Assembly (NCBI RefSeq): GCF_023051105.1
Contig: NZ_JALKIL010000005.1
Location: forward strand, 1 to 64,000
Direction of reading: 5' to 3'
From: Anaerobiospirillum sp. NML120449
GTDB lineage: Bacteria > Pseudomonadota > Gammaproteobacteria > Enterobacterales > Succinivibrionaceae
Length of the DNA stretch: 64,000 nt
Position 1 is the first letter of the stretch. The number at the start of each line of letters is the position of its first letter. Shown here piece by piece: positions 55,660-64,000 of the stretch. The translations under genes and the position numbers were made by a program. The notes beneath the pieces were generated by a model that ran no database searches, had not been told where the DNA came from, and saw only the letters and a program-made list of their open reading frames with translations.

Positions 55660-55870
55660 ACTGATAAACGAATAAATGGGAGGGAGGAAAGGATGAATGG
55701 ACAGCTGGACTGACTGGTTTTTGAATCGATTGGCAGGTTATAACGGCATGGTTAAACGCACTTGGCCTCGACTGCAAAAAATTCAGAGTGAGTGGATGAA
55801 TGGATGAATGGATGGATGGATGGATGGGTGGTTGGTTGGATGGATGGTTGATTGGATGGAATCATGGATG
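55660..55870 (+). repeat. Degenerate period-4 tract (GATG/GAAT/GGTT type)
   Basis: Runs of GATG units (best at 55794-55830) pass into GGTT and GATT units while keeping the 4-base beat. It is the clearest member of the family. Confidence 0.75.
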
Positions 55871-56293
55871 AACAGATTGGCGTACTGTTAATTGCTCCTG
55901 CATGCACGCAGGCCTTACTTGAGGTCTAAAGGCACACAATAAAGATGTGAGGCTGTCACCTGTCGCTCAGAATGACCATTTGACTGACTTGCTCTTGTGC
56001 AGCTGCCGGACTTTCGGGTGCACTGCAGGCCTGTCGATGGAGAAATGGGCTTTTGATCTGCATGGTTGAGCCGTATTGTGTCCTTAGGGCCTGCTGCCTC
56101 TCTGTTCTTTTGGAGCCTGCTGGGCAGGTGACAGACTGGCCATGCAAGGGTATGCCGGGCATGGTGTGCATGGCTGTCTGTCTTGGGGTAGACGGCCAGC
56201 ATTATAAAGACCGGTCGTACCTTGAGAAAATTGCCATCCTGGGGCCGAGCCAAAAGCCCTCTTCAGATATCACCGCCGCTTTCAATGCAATGC

Positions 56294-56331
56294 AATGAGG
56301 CCATGGCAGCATCAGCGGCCATGGCCTCATT
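56294..56331 (-). terminator. Perfect 13-bp hairpin past ilvA
   Basis: AATGAGGCCATGG and CCATGGCCTCATT flank a 12-base loop, about 90 bp after the ilvA stop. There is no T-run, so it may be a 3' stabiliser rather than a terminator. Confidence 0.5.
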
Positions 56332-56418
56332 GTTAAGGGGTGCAGCCCGTGCCGTCAGGCTGGGCTGCGGCCCGTGCCGCCGTGGCGGCTGGAGGTTCTA
56401 CCCTTTGTCAGCTCCTGG

Positions 56419-57951
56419 TTAGCAGAGGAACTGGTTGTAGGCGGTGTTGTCAGTTACCTCAAGGTATGGGTATCTGATGTTGGCAAGGAACTGCTCGAGC
56501 TCTTCATCACCCTTCGTTACATCAAAGCCGCACAGTACTGAGCAGTACTCCAGACCGGAAATACGGAAGTGGAACAGAGAAATGGAGAAGGTACCAGCCA
56601 GTTTGGTAAGGAAGTCGTTCAGGGCACCTTTAGTCTCAGGGAACTCAAAGAGGAACAGACGCTCCTTTTCGTCAGCCGCAAGGTGACCACCAATCATGTA
56701 ACGGATATGGTCCTTGGCAAGCGCATCACGGGTCAGATCTGTTACCTTGTAGCCTCCTGATGACAGAGAGGCTGAGATTTCAGTAAGCTCCTTTTCGCCA
56801 TTGGTAAGCTCAATGGAGGCAAAGATACGGGCACGGTCCTGACGGTGCACACGATAGCTGAACTCGGTCACATGACGATTGCCAATAGTGTTACAGAAGG
56901 TCAGGAATGAGCCCTTAACCTCAGGGATTTCTACCGAGAAGATACCCTCGGTCATTTCACCTACATCACAGCGCTCGGCCACCATACGCAGGGTATGGAA
57001 CTTGACGTTGGCACCTGACATGATGGCAATGTGATTGCCCTCATTGAGGCCATGAGTACGGGCATACTTCTTAAGACCAGCAAGAGAAAGAGCACCGCTT
57101 GGCTCAGCAATGGCGCGGGTATCATCAAAGATATCCTTCATTGCGGCACAGATTTCATCATTGGAGCAGGTGATGATTTCGTCCAGGTACTCATTGCACA
57201 GACGGAAAGTCTCATCACCGGCCTGGCTTACAGCCACACCATCAGCAAAGTGGGAGACAAAGCCGATATTGCAAGGAGAGCCGTTTTCGATGGCGGCCTT
57301 CATACAGGCAGAGCCCTCAGCCTCAACACCTATTACTTTGACATTAGGGATAAGGTTCTTGATGTAAACGGCAATACCGGCAGCAAGGCCACCACCACCA
57401 ATCTGTACGAAAATGGTATCGATATTGTTGCACTGGCCCATGATTTCATGAGCAATAGTGCCCTGACCGGCAATTACATCAGGATCATCATATGGAGGGA
57501 TCAGAGTCAGACCCTGAGCACGGGCCAGCTCCTTGGCATGCTCATAGGACTCGGAAAAAGACTCACCCTTGAGCACAACCTCAGCACCGTAGCGGCGTAC
57601 GGCATCCACCTTGAGATCAGGGGTGGTAGTTGGCATGACGATTACGGCACGACAGCCCAGGTTCTTGGCTGACAGAGCACAGCCCTGAGCATGGTTGCCT
57701 GCAGATGCAGCCACGATACCACAGTCGAGCTGATCCTGAGAGAGCTGACGAATCTTATTGTAGGCGCCTCTAATCTTAAAGGAGTGAATGGTCTGGTAAT
57801 CCTCTCTCTTTAATAAGACCTTGCCCACTCCCAGCTTGTCACTGAGCTTCTCCAGCTTGTGCAGCGGGGTTAAACGAGCTGTTGGATAAATGCGGGCCAA
57901 CAGGATCTTACGTAAATATTCCTGTCCGCTTAATGCATTGTCTTGGCTCAT
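56419..57951 (-). CDS. ilvA: Threonine ammonia-lyase, biosynthetic
   Basis: It converts threonine to 2-oxobutanoate and ammonia, the first committed step of isoleucine synthesis, using pyridoxal phosphate in the cytoplasm. The product has 510 residues, the usual size of the gammaproteobacterial allosteric enzyme. The PLP lysine is K59 in HSFKIRGAYNK; SAGNHAQG (83-90) and the phosphate-binding loop GGGGLA (185-190) are present. The last 175 residues hold two ACT-like regulatory regions (GIFSVEIPEVKGSFLTF and RLFLFEFPETKGAL) where isoleucine normally inhibits. ATG at 57951 has AGGAG 6 bases upstream. No other ilv gene and no attenuator leader is visible here, so isoleucine genes must lie elsewhere. 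Confidence 0.97.
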   Translation of the reverse strand: MSQDNALSGQEYLRKILLARIYPTARLTPLHKLEKLSDKLGVGKVLLKREDYQTIHSFKIRGAYNKIRQLSQDQLDCGIVAASAGNHAQGCALSAKNLGCRAVIVMPTTTPDLKVDAVRRYGAEVVLKGESFSESYEHAKELARAQGLTLIPPYDDPDVIAGQGTIAHEIMGQCNNIDTIFVQIGGGGLAAGIAVYIKNLIPNVKVIGVEAEGSACMKAAIENGSPCNIGFVSHFADGVAVSQAGDETFRLCNEYLDEIITCSNDEICAAMKDIFDDTRAIAEPSGALSLAGLKKYARTHGLNEGNHIAIMSGANVKFHTLRMVAERCDVGEMTEGIFSVEIPEVKGSFLTFCNTIGNRHVTEFSYRVHRQDRARIFASIELTNGEKELTEISASLSSGGYKVTDLTRDALAKDHIRYMIGGHLAADEKERLFLFEFPETKGALNDFLTKLAGTFSISLFHFRISGLEYCSVLCGFDVTKGDEELEQFLANIRYPYLEVTDNTAYNQFLC

Positions 57952-60809
57952 TTTTCACTCCTGAATAATTAAAAGATTACGCAGTCGCCTCACTCCTAAA
58001 ACCTGGCCTGCCGCCGCAGCGCCTGCCCCGCAAAATCTCTCTTTTCTTCCCACCATCAAACCGGCAGCCCCATTCCAGCACCTGCAGGCGCACTGCAGCT
58101 GCAACTGCCGCCAAATCCGCAACAGCGTCCGCGCCAGCCTGCCAGCATGCAGACGGCTCACTGAGCACTCACAGCCATGGTATCAGCGTCAGCACCAGGA
58201 GCTGATCCGTAACCTGAGTCAGTCTTATACCAGCCTCAGAACCATCGCATTGGCTTTAGCAATGATCTGAGTCCGCATCACAGCCGGATGCTGCACTGTC
58301 ACTAAGCCAGTACAATTGGCCGTAATGGCCTGCTCAGCCCAACAGTCAAACACTCTACTGCAGCTCACGTCACTGGTAAGTCTTTCAAAGGCCAGCTATT
58401 GCCCGTAAAGAGCAGGCTCAGCATCTGCATTCATACTGCTTTTAGTCCGTTGCCAAAAGATGACAGCAGAGCCAGTTGTGATGGCAGGACAGTGTGTCTG
58501 ACAGCTGTTGTTGCCATGACAGCGAAAGACTTCCGCCTCAAAGGCAACTGAACACGCCAGACTTTTGCAGGCTGCTCATGACTGCCAGGAATGCATAAGA
58601 CAGCTTCAGTAGCCTGTATGCAGCCCATAAGCTTGTGACTTCAGACTTTATGCCTTAGCAAGCCAGCATGACAACACTGCTCTGCACCCCACTGCACTGC
58701 AGTTTGGATTATGCCTTTGCCTTTGTTTTAGCCTTTGAGCAAGCTGGTAAGACTGCTTGCAGGCTCCTGTTGGCTCATAATCAAATGCTGCTATGCAATA
58801 TGATTTGTAAAGCATCATCTGCAGTAGAGTATTACAGCATAACGACGCAGCTATTCCCCTGCGCAGTGCATTCCCAGCTTATATCATGCTGGAGCACTCA
58901 GCATGCTGAAGTTAAATGCAACGCATGACGTAAGTCCCATGCAATGCAAGCTCACTTAGATCAGCCGCTGCTGCAAAAGCAAAATCTGCAGCATTGAACA
59001 GTTGACCAGCTGGTCTGTGCAGCAATAAGGCAGATGCTTATACCTTACTTTTGCAAAGCATATTCAGCACACGGTTTCGATGAGCATATCCTGCTTTTAT
59101 CAGCAGCCAGCAAACGATAATGCTGCTGAAAATGCCTGCCTGTGCAGGATGTCCGACCATGAGGCCGCATAACCTGCAAAGGACAGGAGCTGTTATTGCA
59201 GCTGTCTTAACAGCTGCATCAGCGCTGGGGCATTGAGCTCAAAGAGTGGCTTTTTGCCATCTTCAAGCTTCAAGTTTCAAGCTTCAAGCAAAGCCTCTCA
59301 GCCTCGACAGTTCCTTTCACTCGTCTGACAAACTGATAAAGACCGGCAGACAGCAGGAACCGGACAAGCTCATGATGAAACCTGAAATCCAACTGATCAT
59401 GAGTCACTGCCATAAATCTGTGAGCCGCAAGCAGTAAGCAGATGCTTTTACCTGTGGTGACGCAATGTCAGAACTGCGGCTCAATCGGGCTTACTGTAAA
59501 GCTCGCCAGGTCAGGACTGTGTCCATTGTCCCTGTGAGCCTTACGGCCCGGCAGGCACGCAGGCTGGCACCCACTGGCACCTGCACATGCTGCAAAACAG
59601 CTGGCTGCTGAGCCTGGCACGGAACTGGAAGACATCAACCATGAGGCCTGTGGTGCAGAAGCCTCAGCAAGCTCAGCATGCACTCACCGACCAGTAATGG
59701 TCATACTGACACTGCAACAGCTGCCAACAGGCAGCTGCAGGCAGCGCAATGGCTGAAGCCTTGCCTGCATGTGACTGAGCTCCGCCCTGAGACTGCCAAC
59801 CATGCTGGGAGCTGGGTCAGGACAGTCAGTTCGGCAGGGCGTCATGTCAGCAGGATCGTCATTTCATTTACAGGAGCTGCGGTCAGCTTGCGGGATGCAT
59901 TGCAGCCACAGCTTATGCTGTCTCTGGCTATGCCGCACTGGCACTGTCATATGTCATGGCTGTGGGCATGGCTTATAGTCTTTGACTGTTATCCCTTATG
60001 TTGTTTGAGAGGGCCTTATCAGGACAGAGGTCTGTCCAGACAGGCTCTGGGAAGTAAAAGAGATTTTGTGGGGCGCGGCATACTGAAGACTATAGTCAGA
60101 CAAAGTTTCCTCATCAGTGGTGTTCGTGATGGGTGGCCTGGCAAACTACGGTCGGACAGCCGGGCAGCACCTGCGGTACTGCCTGCAGCTGTCAGACTGA
60201 CACGCCCAGTGACTGCAGGTGGTGTGACCACATTATGGTCAGCTTTTGTTAACCACCTGAAAAAGCAAAGCCGCCTGAGCAAATACTCATGGCAGCCCGA
60301 TTTATTCAGTCACACAAAATTAAAACTTTATGGAATCGTATCATGAGCCCTTTATCTGTCTGACCTTTGCCCCATGACAGTATCAGTCCAACAGCCCGGC
60401 ACCATTACAGTGCAACCCCCTGAGTCATGACACAGCCATCCCGCTGAGGGCCAGTCCACAGATTATTACCTTTTGGCTTAAACAAGCCAACGACTCACAC
60501 ATCACACCCAAAAGTACCAGTTTCCACGAATGCCACACATCAATGCTCCAACAGGCATCCGCAGGCCAGATTCAGGACCTCAGGAAAATATTTTTGCCCA
60601 ATTATGGAACGGACTCCCACCCATGACAGGCAGATCCTGACGCTGACAATGATCTGACCAGCTATGCGTCCACCTGCACCAACCGCAATATCATGGACGC
60701 ATCTCAGGCAGATATTCGTATCTGAGCGGGCTCATGCCCCTTTCGTATGACAGGGCCATGGGCTACGGCCTGTACGTTTGGCAATACGCGTCTGTCCCGT
60801 ACCCTCTGC

Positions 60810-60915
60810 ATGAAGCGGCAGCCACAGCGACAGCAGCGGTAGCAGTGGCGGCTGTGGCAGCGGCATCGGCAGACGTGGCAGCTGCAGCTTCCGCTGATTC
60901 TGCAGCAGCTAAAGT
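60810..60915 (+). repeat. GCN-type triplet tract outside any gene
   Basis: GCA, GCG, GTA and GCT triplets run for about 35 units; read in frame they give Ala/Val/Thr. It resembles the Ala-rich inserts of the large genes but lies in no supported gene. Confidence 0.5.
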
Positions 60916-61724
60916 TGTCTGTGCAGTTTGATACCATGGTCATGTATGCCCATACCACTGCAGGTTTGATGGAAAGCCTTGTAGAACTTCTTGACCTGCA
61001 CTCAGCGCAGGCCATGATTTCATCGGAAAGGGGCATATGAGTATGCCTTGATGTGGACTGCTCAGCTGAGCCCATAAGCTCACAGCTGCCTGGGGAGGCT
61101 GAGCCCGGCTCTAAAGGCTGTGCTTTGAACACATGGCTCTGACCAGCTCTTAGCTGATGCGAACAATGCCTGATGACTGCTCACCAGCAAAATGAAGGTC
61201 AGGTAAAGAAGCTCGGGTAATTGATATCTGGAGGACAGCTGCATCCGCAGCTGATGAACAGTCAGCTCTGGGAGGACATCTCTGGGCAGACAGTTATGGG
61301 CAGTGAGTGCTGTGCAGAGAGTTCTTAGATTTGAGCTTCAAGATTCGTGATTAAAAGGGTAAAGAGCCCCTGACTGTCAGGCCAGCTTACAGTCTGAGAC
61401 AACAGAACTCTGGGCACCAGGCAGACAGGGCACGGCAGAGCAGGGCAGTGCCAGGCAGGCAGGAATTGCAGTTCTGTACTGGGAAAATGCACCGCATCCC
61501 GAGCTGACAGCACTGCCGATCAATGCTGCTCAATGCCGCTCAGGTTAAACCTTGCTGTCAGTGCGTAAGGTGCAAGGAGAGTATAAGCATGATGGCCCAG
61601 GATCGGTACTGGTGAGGTCCGTATCCAGGGTGTTGATGAGTTCACAAGATGAGGTCAGGCATGGCTCTTTGCCTGACAATGGGCGTAATTATCGACCTTA
61701 GGCACAAATTTGTGACATTTTCCG

Positions 61725-61730
61725 TATAAT
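61725..61730 (+). promoter_or_regulatory. Candidate -10 box TATAAT for the methylase
   Basis: A perfect TATAAT lies 47 bp before the start at 61778. No good -35 box stands 16-18 bases upstream. Confidence 0.35.
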
Positions 61731-61777
61731 AGATGCCCTACTGAAAGCTGGTGTTTTTATTATCTGCAGGAGATGTC

Positions 61778-62614
61778 ATGCCAATCCAGAATGAAGCTGC
61801 CCCAGTTGTGAAGTGGGCTGGAGGTAAACGCACGCTGTTACCGGAGCTCATGCCTCTAATTCCTGCTCAGTGGACTACTTATGTCGAGCCTTTCATGGGT
61901 GGCGCCGCAGTGCTCTTTGCCATTGCTCCGCAGACGGCCATTGTCAATGACATCAACTCAGAGCTCATCAATACCTACAAAATAATCAGGGATGATGTTG
62001 AAAGTCTTATTGCTGAGCTGAAATCCTACGAGAACACGGAAGAGTTCTATTACAACATACGCAATCTTGACCGTGATGCAGAGGCCTTTTCAAGGCTTAG
62101 CCCTCTGCAGCTGGCTGCCCGTACCCTGTACCTCAACCGTACCTGCTTCAATGGCCTGTACCGTGTGAACAAGCGCAATCAGTACAACACTCCCTACGGC
62201 AAATACAAGAACCCAAACTTTGTAAATGAACAAACCCTGCGTGCTGCCAGTGAGTTCTTCAACAGCCGTGACATCACTATCTGCAATGAAAGCTTTGAGG
62301 ACACCATGACAAGAGCCCCTGAAGGTGCTTTTGTTTACCTCGATCCTCCATACGATCCGCTCACTGTAACCTCAAGCTTCACCAGCTACGCCAAGGACGG
62401 TTTCAATCGTGAGCATCAGGTTAAGCTCAAGGAGTGCTGCGACTTTCTCACCAGCCGTGGCGTAAAGTTCATGCTCTCCAACTCCGCCACCGACTTTATC
62501 CTTGATCTCTATAATGACTACAACATCACTCTGGTCAACGTAAGACGTAATATCAGCGCCAACAGCGATAAGCGCAACGTGGTACAGGAGGTCGTTGTCC
62601 GTAACTACAAATAA
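61778..62614 (+). CDS. dam: Dam-type DNA adenine N6-methyltransferase
   Basis: The 278-residue protein transfers a methyl group from S-adenosylmethionine to adenine N6, for Dam homologues within GATC. Motifs are in class-alpha order: KWAGGKRTLLPEL at 12-24, SAM-binding VEPFMGGAAVLF at 36-47, an NDINSELINTY segment at 57-67, target-recognition region at about 110-165 (YLNRTCFNGLYRVNKR), then catalytic DPPY at 189-192. ATG at 61778 has AGGAG 5 bases upstream, so the earlier ATG at 61751 is rejected. No restriction endonuclease is adjacent, so it looks like an orphan methylase for mismatch repair and replication control, or a restriction-related relative. GATC specificity is inferred, not proven by sequence. 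Confidence 0.9.
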   Translation: MPIQNEAAPVVKWAGGKRTLLPELMPLIPAQWTTYVEPFMGGAAVLFAIAPQTAIVNDINSELINTYKIIRDDVESLIAELKSYENTEEFYYNIRNLDRDAEAFSRLSPLQLAARTLYLNRTCFNGLYRVNKRNQYNTPYGKYKNPNFVNEQTLRAASEFFNSRDITICNESFEDTMTRAPEGAFVYLDPPYDPLTVTSSFTSYAKDGFNREHQVKLKECCDFLTSRGVKFMLSNSATDFILDLYNDYNITLVNVRRNISANSDKRNVVQEVVVRNYK

Positions 62615-63896
62615 TACTGCCCATACCACATAATGCCTGGCCATGGCCATGCTTTATCTGTTCAGCAGCCAGGACAGCCCCTGCCATAGCTGAACAGCCG
62701 GTCCGGCCATGCCAGCCATACCTGTCCAGCATCCCACCTCAGGCAGAGCCATATCTGCCTGCAAAGTCAGCGACAGCGACAGCACTGCTGCAGCTGACTG
62801 CTCATCTTACAGACCTCATCACTCTCTGTAGATTCTAAAACTGATTTTGCAGTCATCCCAGTCCAAATCTTACCCTCGCTCTAACCCCATGGCTAATCCC
62901 AGACACACTGCCATGCAGACGGATTACTCAGCAATCAATCTGTGCGTTAATACTTCATGGTTTAACGTTCATCTTTCTTTATAAAGTATTTTGTGTAGAG
63001 AGAATAATGTCCGCCATTACACTGGTATGAAATGCGCCTTGTGCAATGGGGGAGAAGTCGCCAATACGAGTTGTTCGTTGATGATGACGTTCAACGCAGC
63101 TGCATATTTGGTAAATACGCTTAACATGCTCTGTAAAACCATATGTACGACGCATATGCCATCAAAGCAATACTGATACAGATTGCTTTGTAAAATATAT
63201 TGTAGATTAATAACACTGAATACTTCATCTATGTTTACTGGTTCACGATATTTGCCTGGATAAAGACCTGCCCCGGAGAGCTATATCAAGGTACCCCAGA
63301 CTAAATCAACTCAACTCAGACATATCCTTAGGATCTCAGCTCGCAGGCTGCATGCTGCAGCCTGCGGCCAAAACTCTGGCTCTGCCATCTCATAAGAAAA
63401 GGTGCTGCTGTACTGCAACTGCCTGCAGGAGAGCTGATGGCTTGATGCTTTAAGCTGCAGGGCCTCTCATATGATATGCAGGAGCACCATACTGCCATAC
63501 GGCCATACTGCCATGCTGTCTGTAATGCCGATGCAGTGTGTATGTCATTTTGGCCAGCTCCAGCTGTACTCCATGAGGGCTGGGGAGTCTGTAAGTCATG
63601 CGCTGCCAGGGATGCACGGCAACCTTGTGACAGGTGGGTGTGGCCGACTGCATAGCTTCACCATTAGTGACTGCGGGGACCGTTATCAGGCACTGTCGGT
63701 CATTTCAGTAAAACCGGTAGCTGCTGGAATTCTGATAGAGCCACAATGCCTGACAAGGCTTGCACCATAGTTATGCCATTCTGCCCCATGGGCAGTGAGT
63801 TTGTGATGTCAAATTAAACAGTATTGGTTCAAAACTTAACTGCAGTACCTGGAAAGCTTATGATACTAAACAGAATTTGCTGGCACGGAGAGCTCT
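62615..63896. other. Non-coding stretch downstream of the methylase
   Basis: No gene and no clear terminator is seen. 62940-63240 is AT-rich with GCTTTGTAAAATAT at about 63184, a variant of the recurrent motif, and TTTATAAAGTATTTTG near 62978. Confidence 0.55.
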
Positions 63897-64000
63897 ATGA
63901 AGTATCTGACTCTAAATAACGGCATTGAGATGCCAGTTCTTGGCTATGGCACCTGGGAGGTCAGGGGCAAAGCCGGACTGAGAGCTCTGCACTATGCCAT
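63897..64000 (+). CDS. Aldo/keto reductase N-terminus (partial)
   Basis: ATG at 63897 has GGAG 6 bases upstream. The 34 residues before the window edge read MKYLTLNNGIEMPVLGYGTW and continue EVRGKAGLRALHYA. The pattern LNNGIEMPVLGYGTW is the first strand and turn of the aldo/keto reductase barrel, which reduces aldehydes or ketones with NADPH. Catalytic Asp, Tyr, Lys and His lie beyond the window, so substrate and subfamily cannot be judged. Confidence 0.85.
   Translation, partial: MKYLTLNNGIEMPVLGYGTWEVRGKAGLRALHYA

Larger units (their letters stand above)
55260..56418. other. Non-coding stretch with a period-4 tract
   Basis: No gene is seen. It contains the longest GATG-type tract (about 55660-55870) and a perfect 13-bp hairpin past ilvA (56294-56331). 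Confidence 0.6.
57952..61777. other. 3.8-kb stretch without a convincing gene
   Basis: Frames of 140-220 codons exist (for example 59678-60346) but lack ribosome sites, carry erratic composition and match nothing I know. It contains GCTTTACA in reverse at 58806, an alanine-codon-like triplet tract at 60810-60915, and a candidate dam promoter near 61725. Confidence 0.55.

Noticed and set aside
59678-60346. Open plus-strand frame of 222 codons
   Set aside because: No ribosome site, erratic composition rich in Cys, Trp and Arg, and no recognisable motif.
60734-60931. Small Ala-rich protein of 65 residues
   Set aside because: No ribosome site, and the Ala run comes from a GCN triplet tract. Described as a repeat instead.

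Overview
The window looks like chromosome of a flagellated Gram-negative anaerobe of the gammaproteobacterial family Succinivibrionaceae (Anaerobiospirillum-like). This is an inference from two short flagellins, autotransporters with Gram-negative beta-barrels ending in Phe, a gammaproteobacterial-type IlvA of 510 residues, and a Dam-type methylase. No rRNA, tRNA or CRISPR array was seen. I support sixteen protein genes, covering only about 54 percent of the window. They are mostly single genes separated by 1-4.5 kb of DNA with no convincing reading frame.

Layout. 1-87 is the end of an autotransporter; 1210-1830 a small unknown gene. 3863-9697 (minus) encodes a 1,944-residue Ala/Ser-rich protein whose two ends match, by eye, the two halves of an ISAs1-family transposase; the expected catalytic acids are gone and about 1,500 low-complexity residues lie between the halves. 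14298-16246 (minus) carries two tandem flagellins with a hairpin between them. 18378-24284 and 36866-42781 (both minus) encode autotransporters of about 1,970 residues sharing an unusual extended signal peptide. Between them lie a 1,446-residue TPR-like protein with a huge Ser/Ala-rich centre (28671-33011) and a stand-alone McrB-like N-terminal domain without its AAA+ motor (33692-34405). 44991-48197 (plus) is a 1,068-residue unknown protein that converges on a 481-residue unknown protein (48774-50219, minus). Then follow an exported Pro/Tyr-rich protein (51497-52822), a DUF2262 protein (54414-55259), ilvA (56419-57951), an orphan dam-like methylase (61778-62614), and the start of an aldo/keto reductase (63897 onward).

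The autotransporters, the Pro/Tyr-rich protein and the flagellins form the cell surface and motility part. IlvA and the aldo/keto reductase are metabolic. The rest are uncharacterised proteins, several with a folded N-terminus, a disordered middle and a folded C-terminus. No operon apart from the flagellin pair is evident. Starts were set by Shine-Dalgarno sequences, which are good almost everywhere except in front of the two giant autotransporters.

The long intergenic stretches are not featureless. They contain perfect hairpins, minisatellites (periods 7, 10, 20, 25 and 66), degenerate period-4 and period-6 tracts, and a recurrent GCTTTACA octamer in AT-rich islands. The repeat-rich insertions inside the two giant cytoplasmic proteins may come from the same expansion process. 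The strongest candidates for something undescribed are the expanded ISAs1-derived protein, the shared signal-peptide extension, and the intergenic sequence families.
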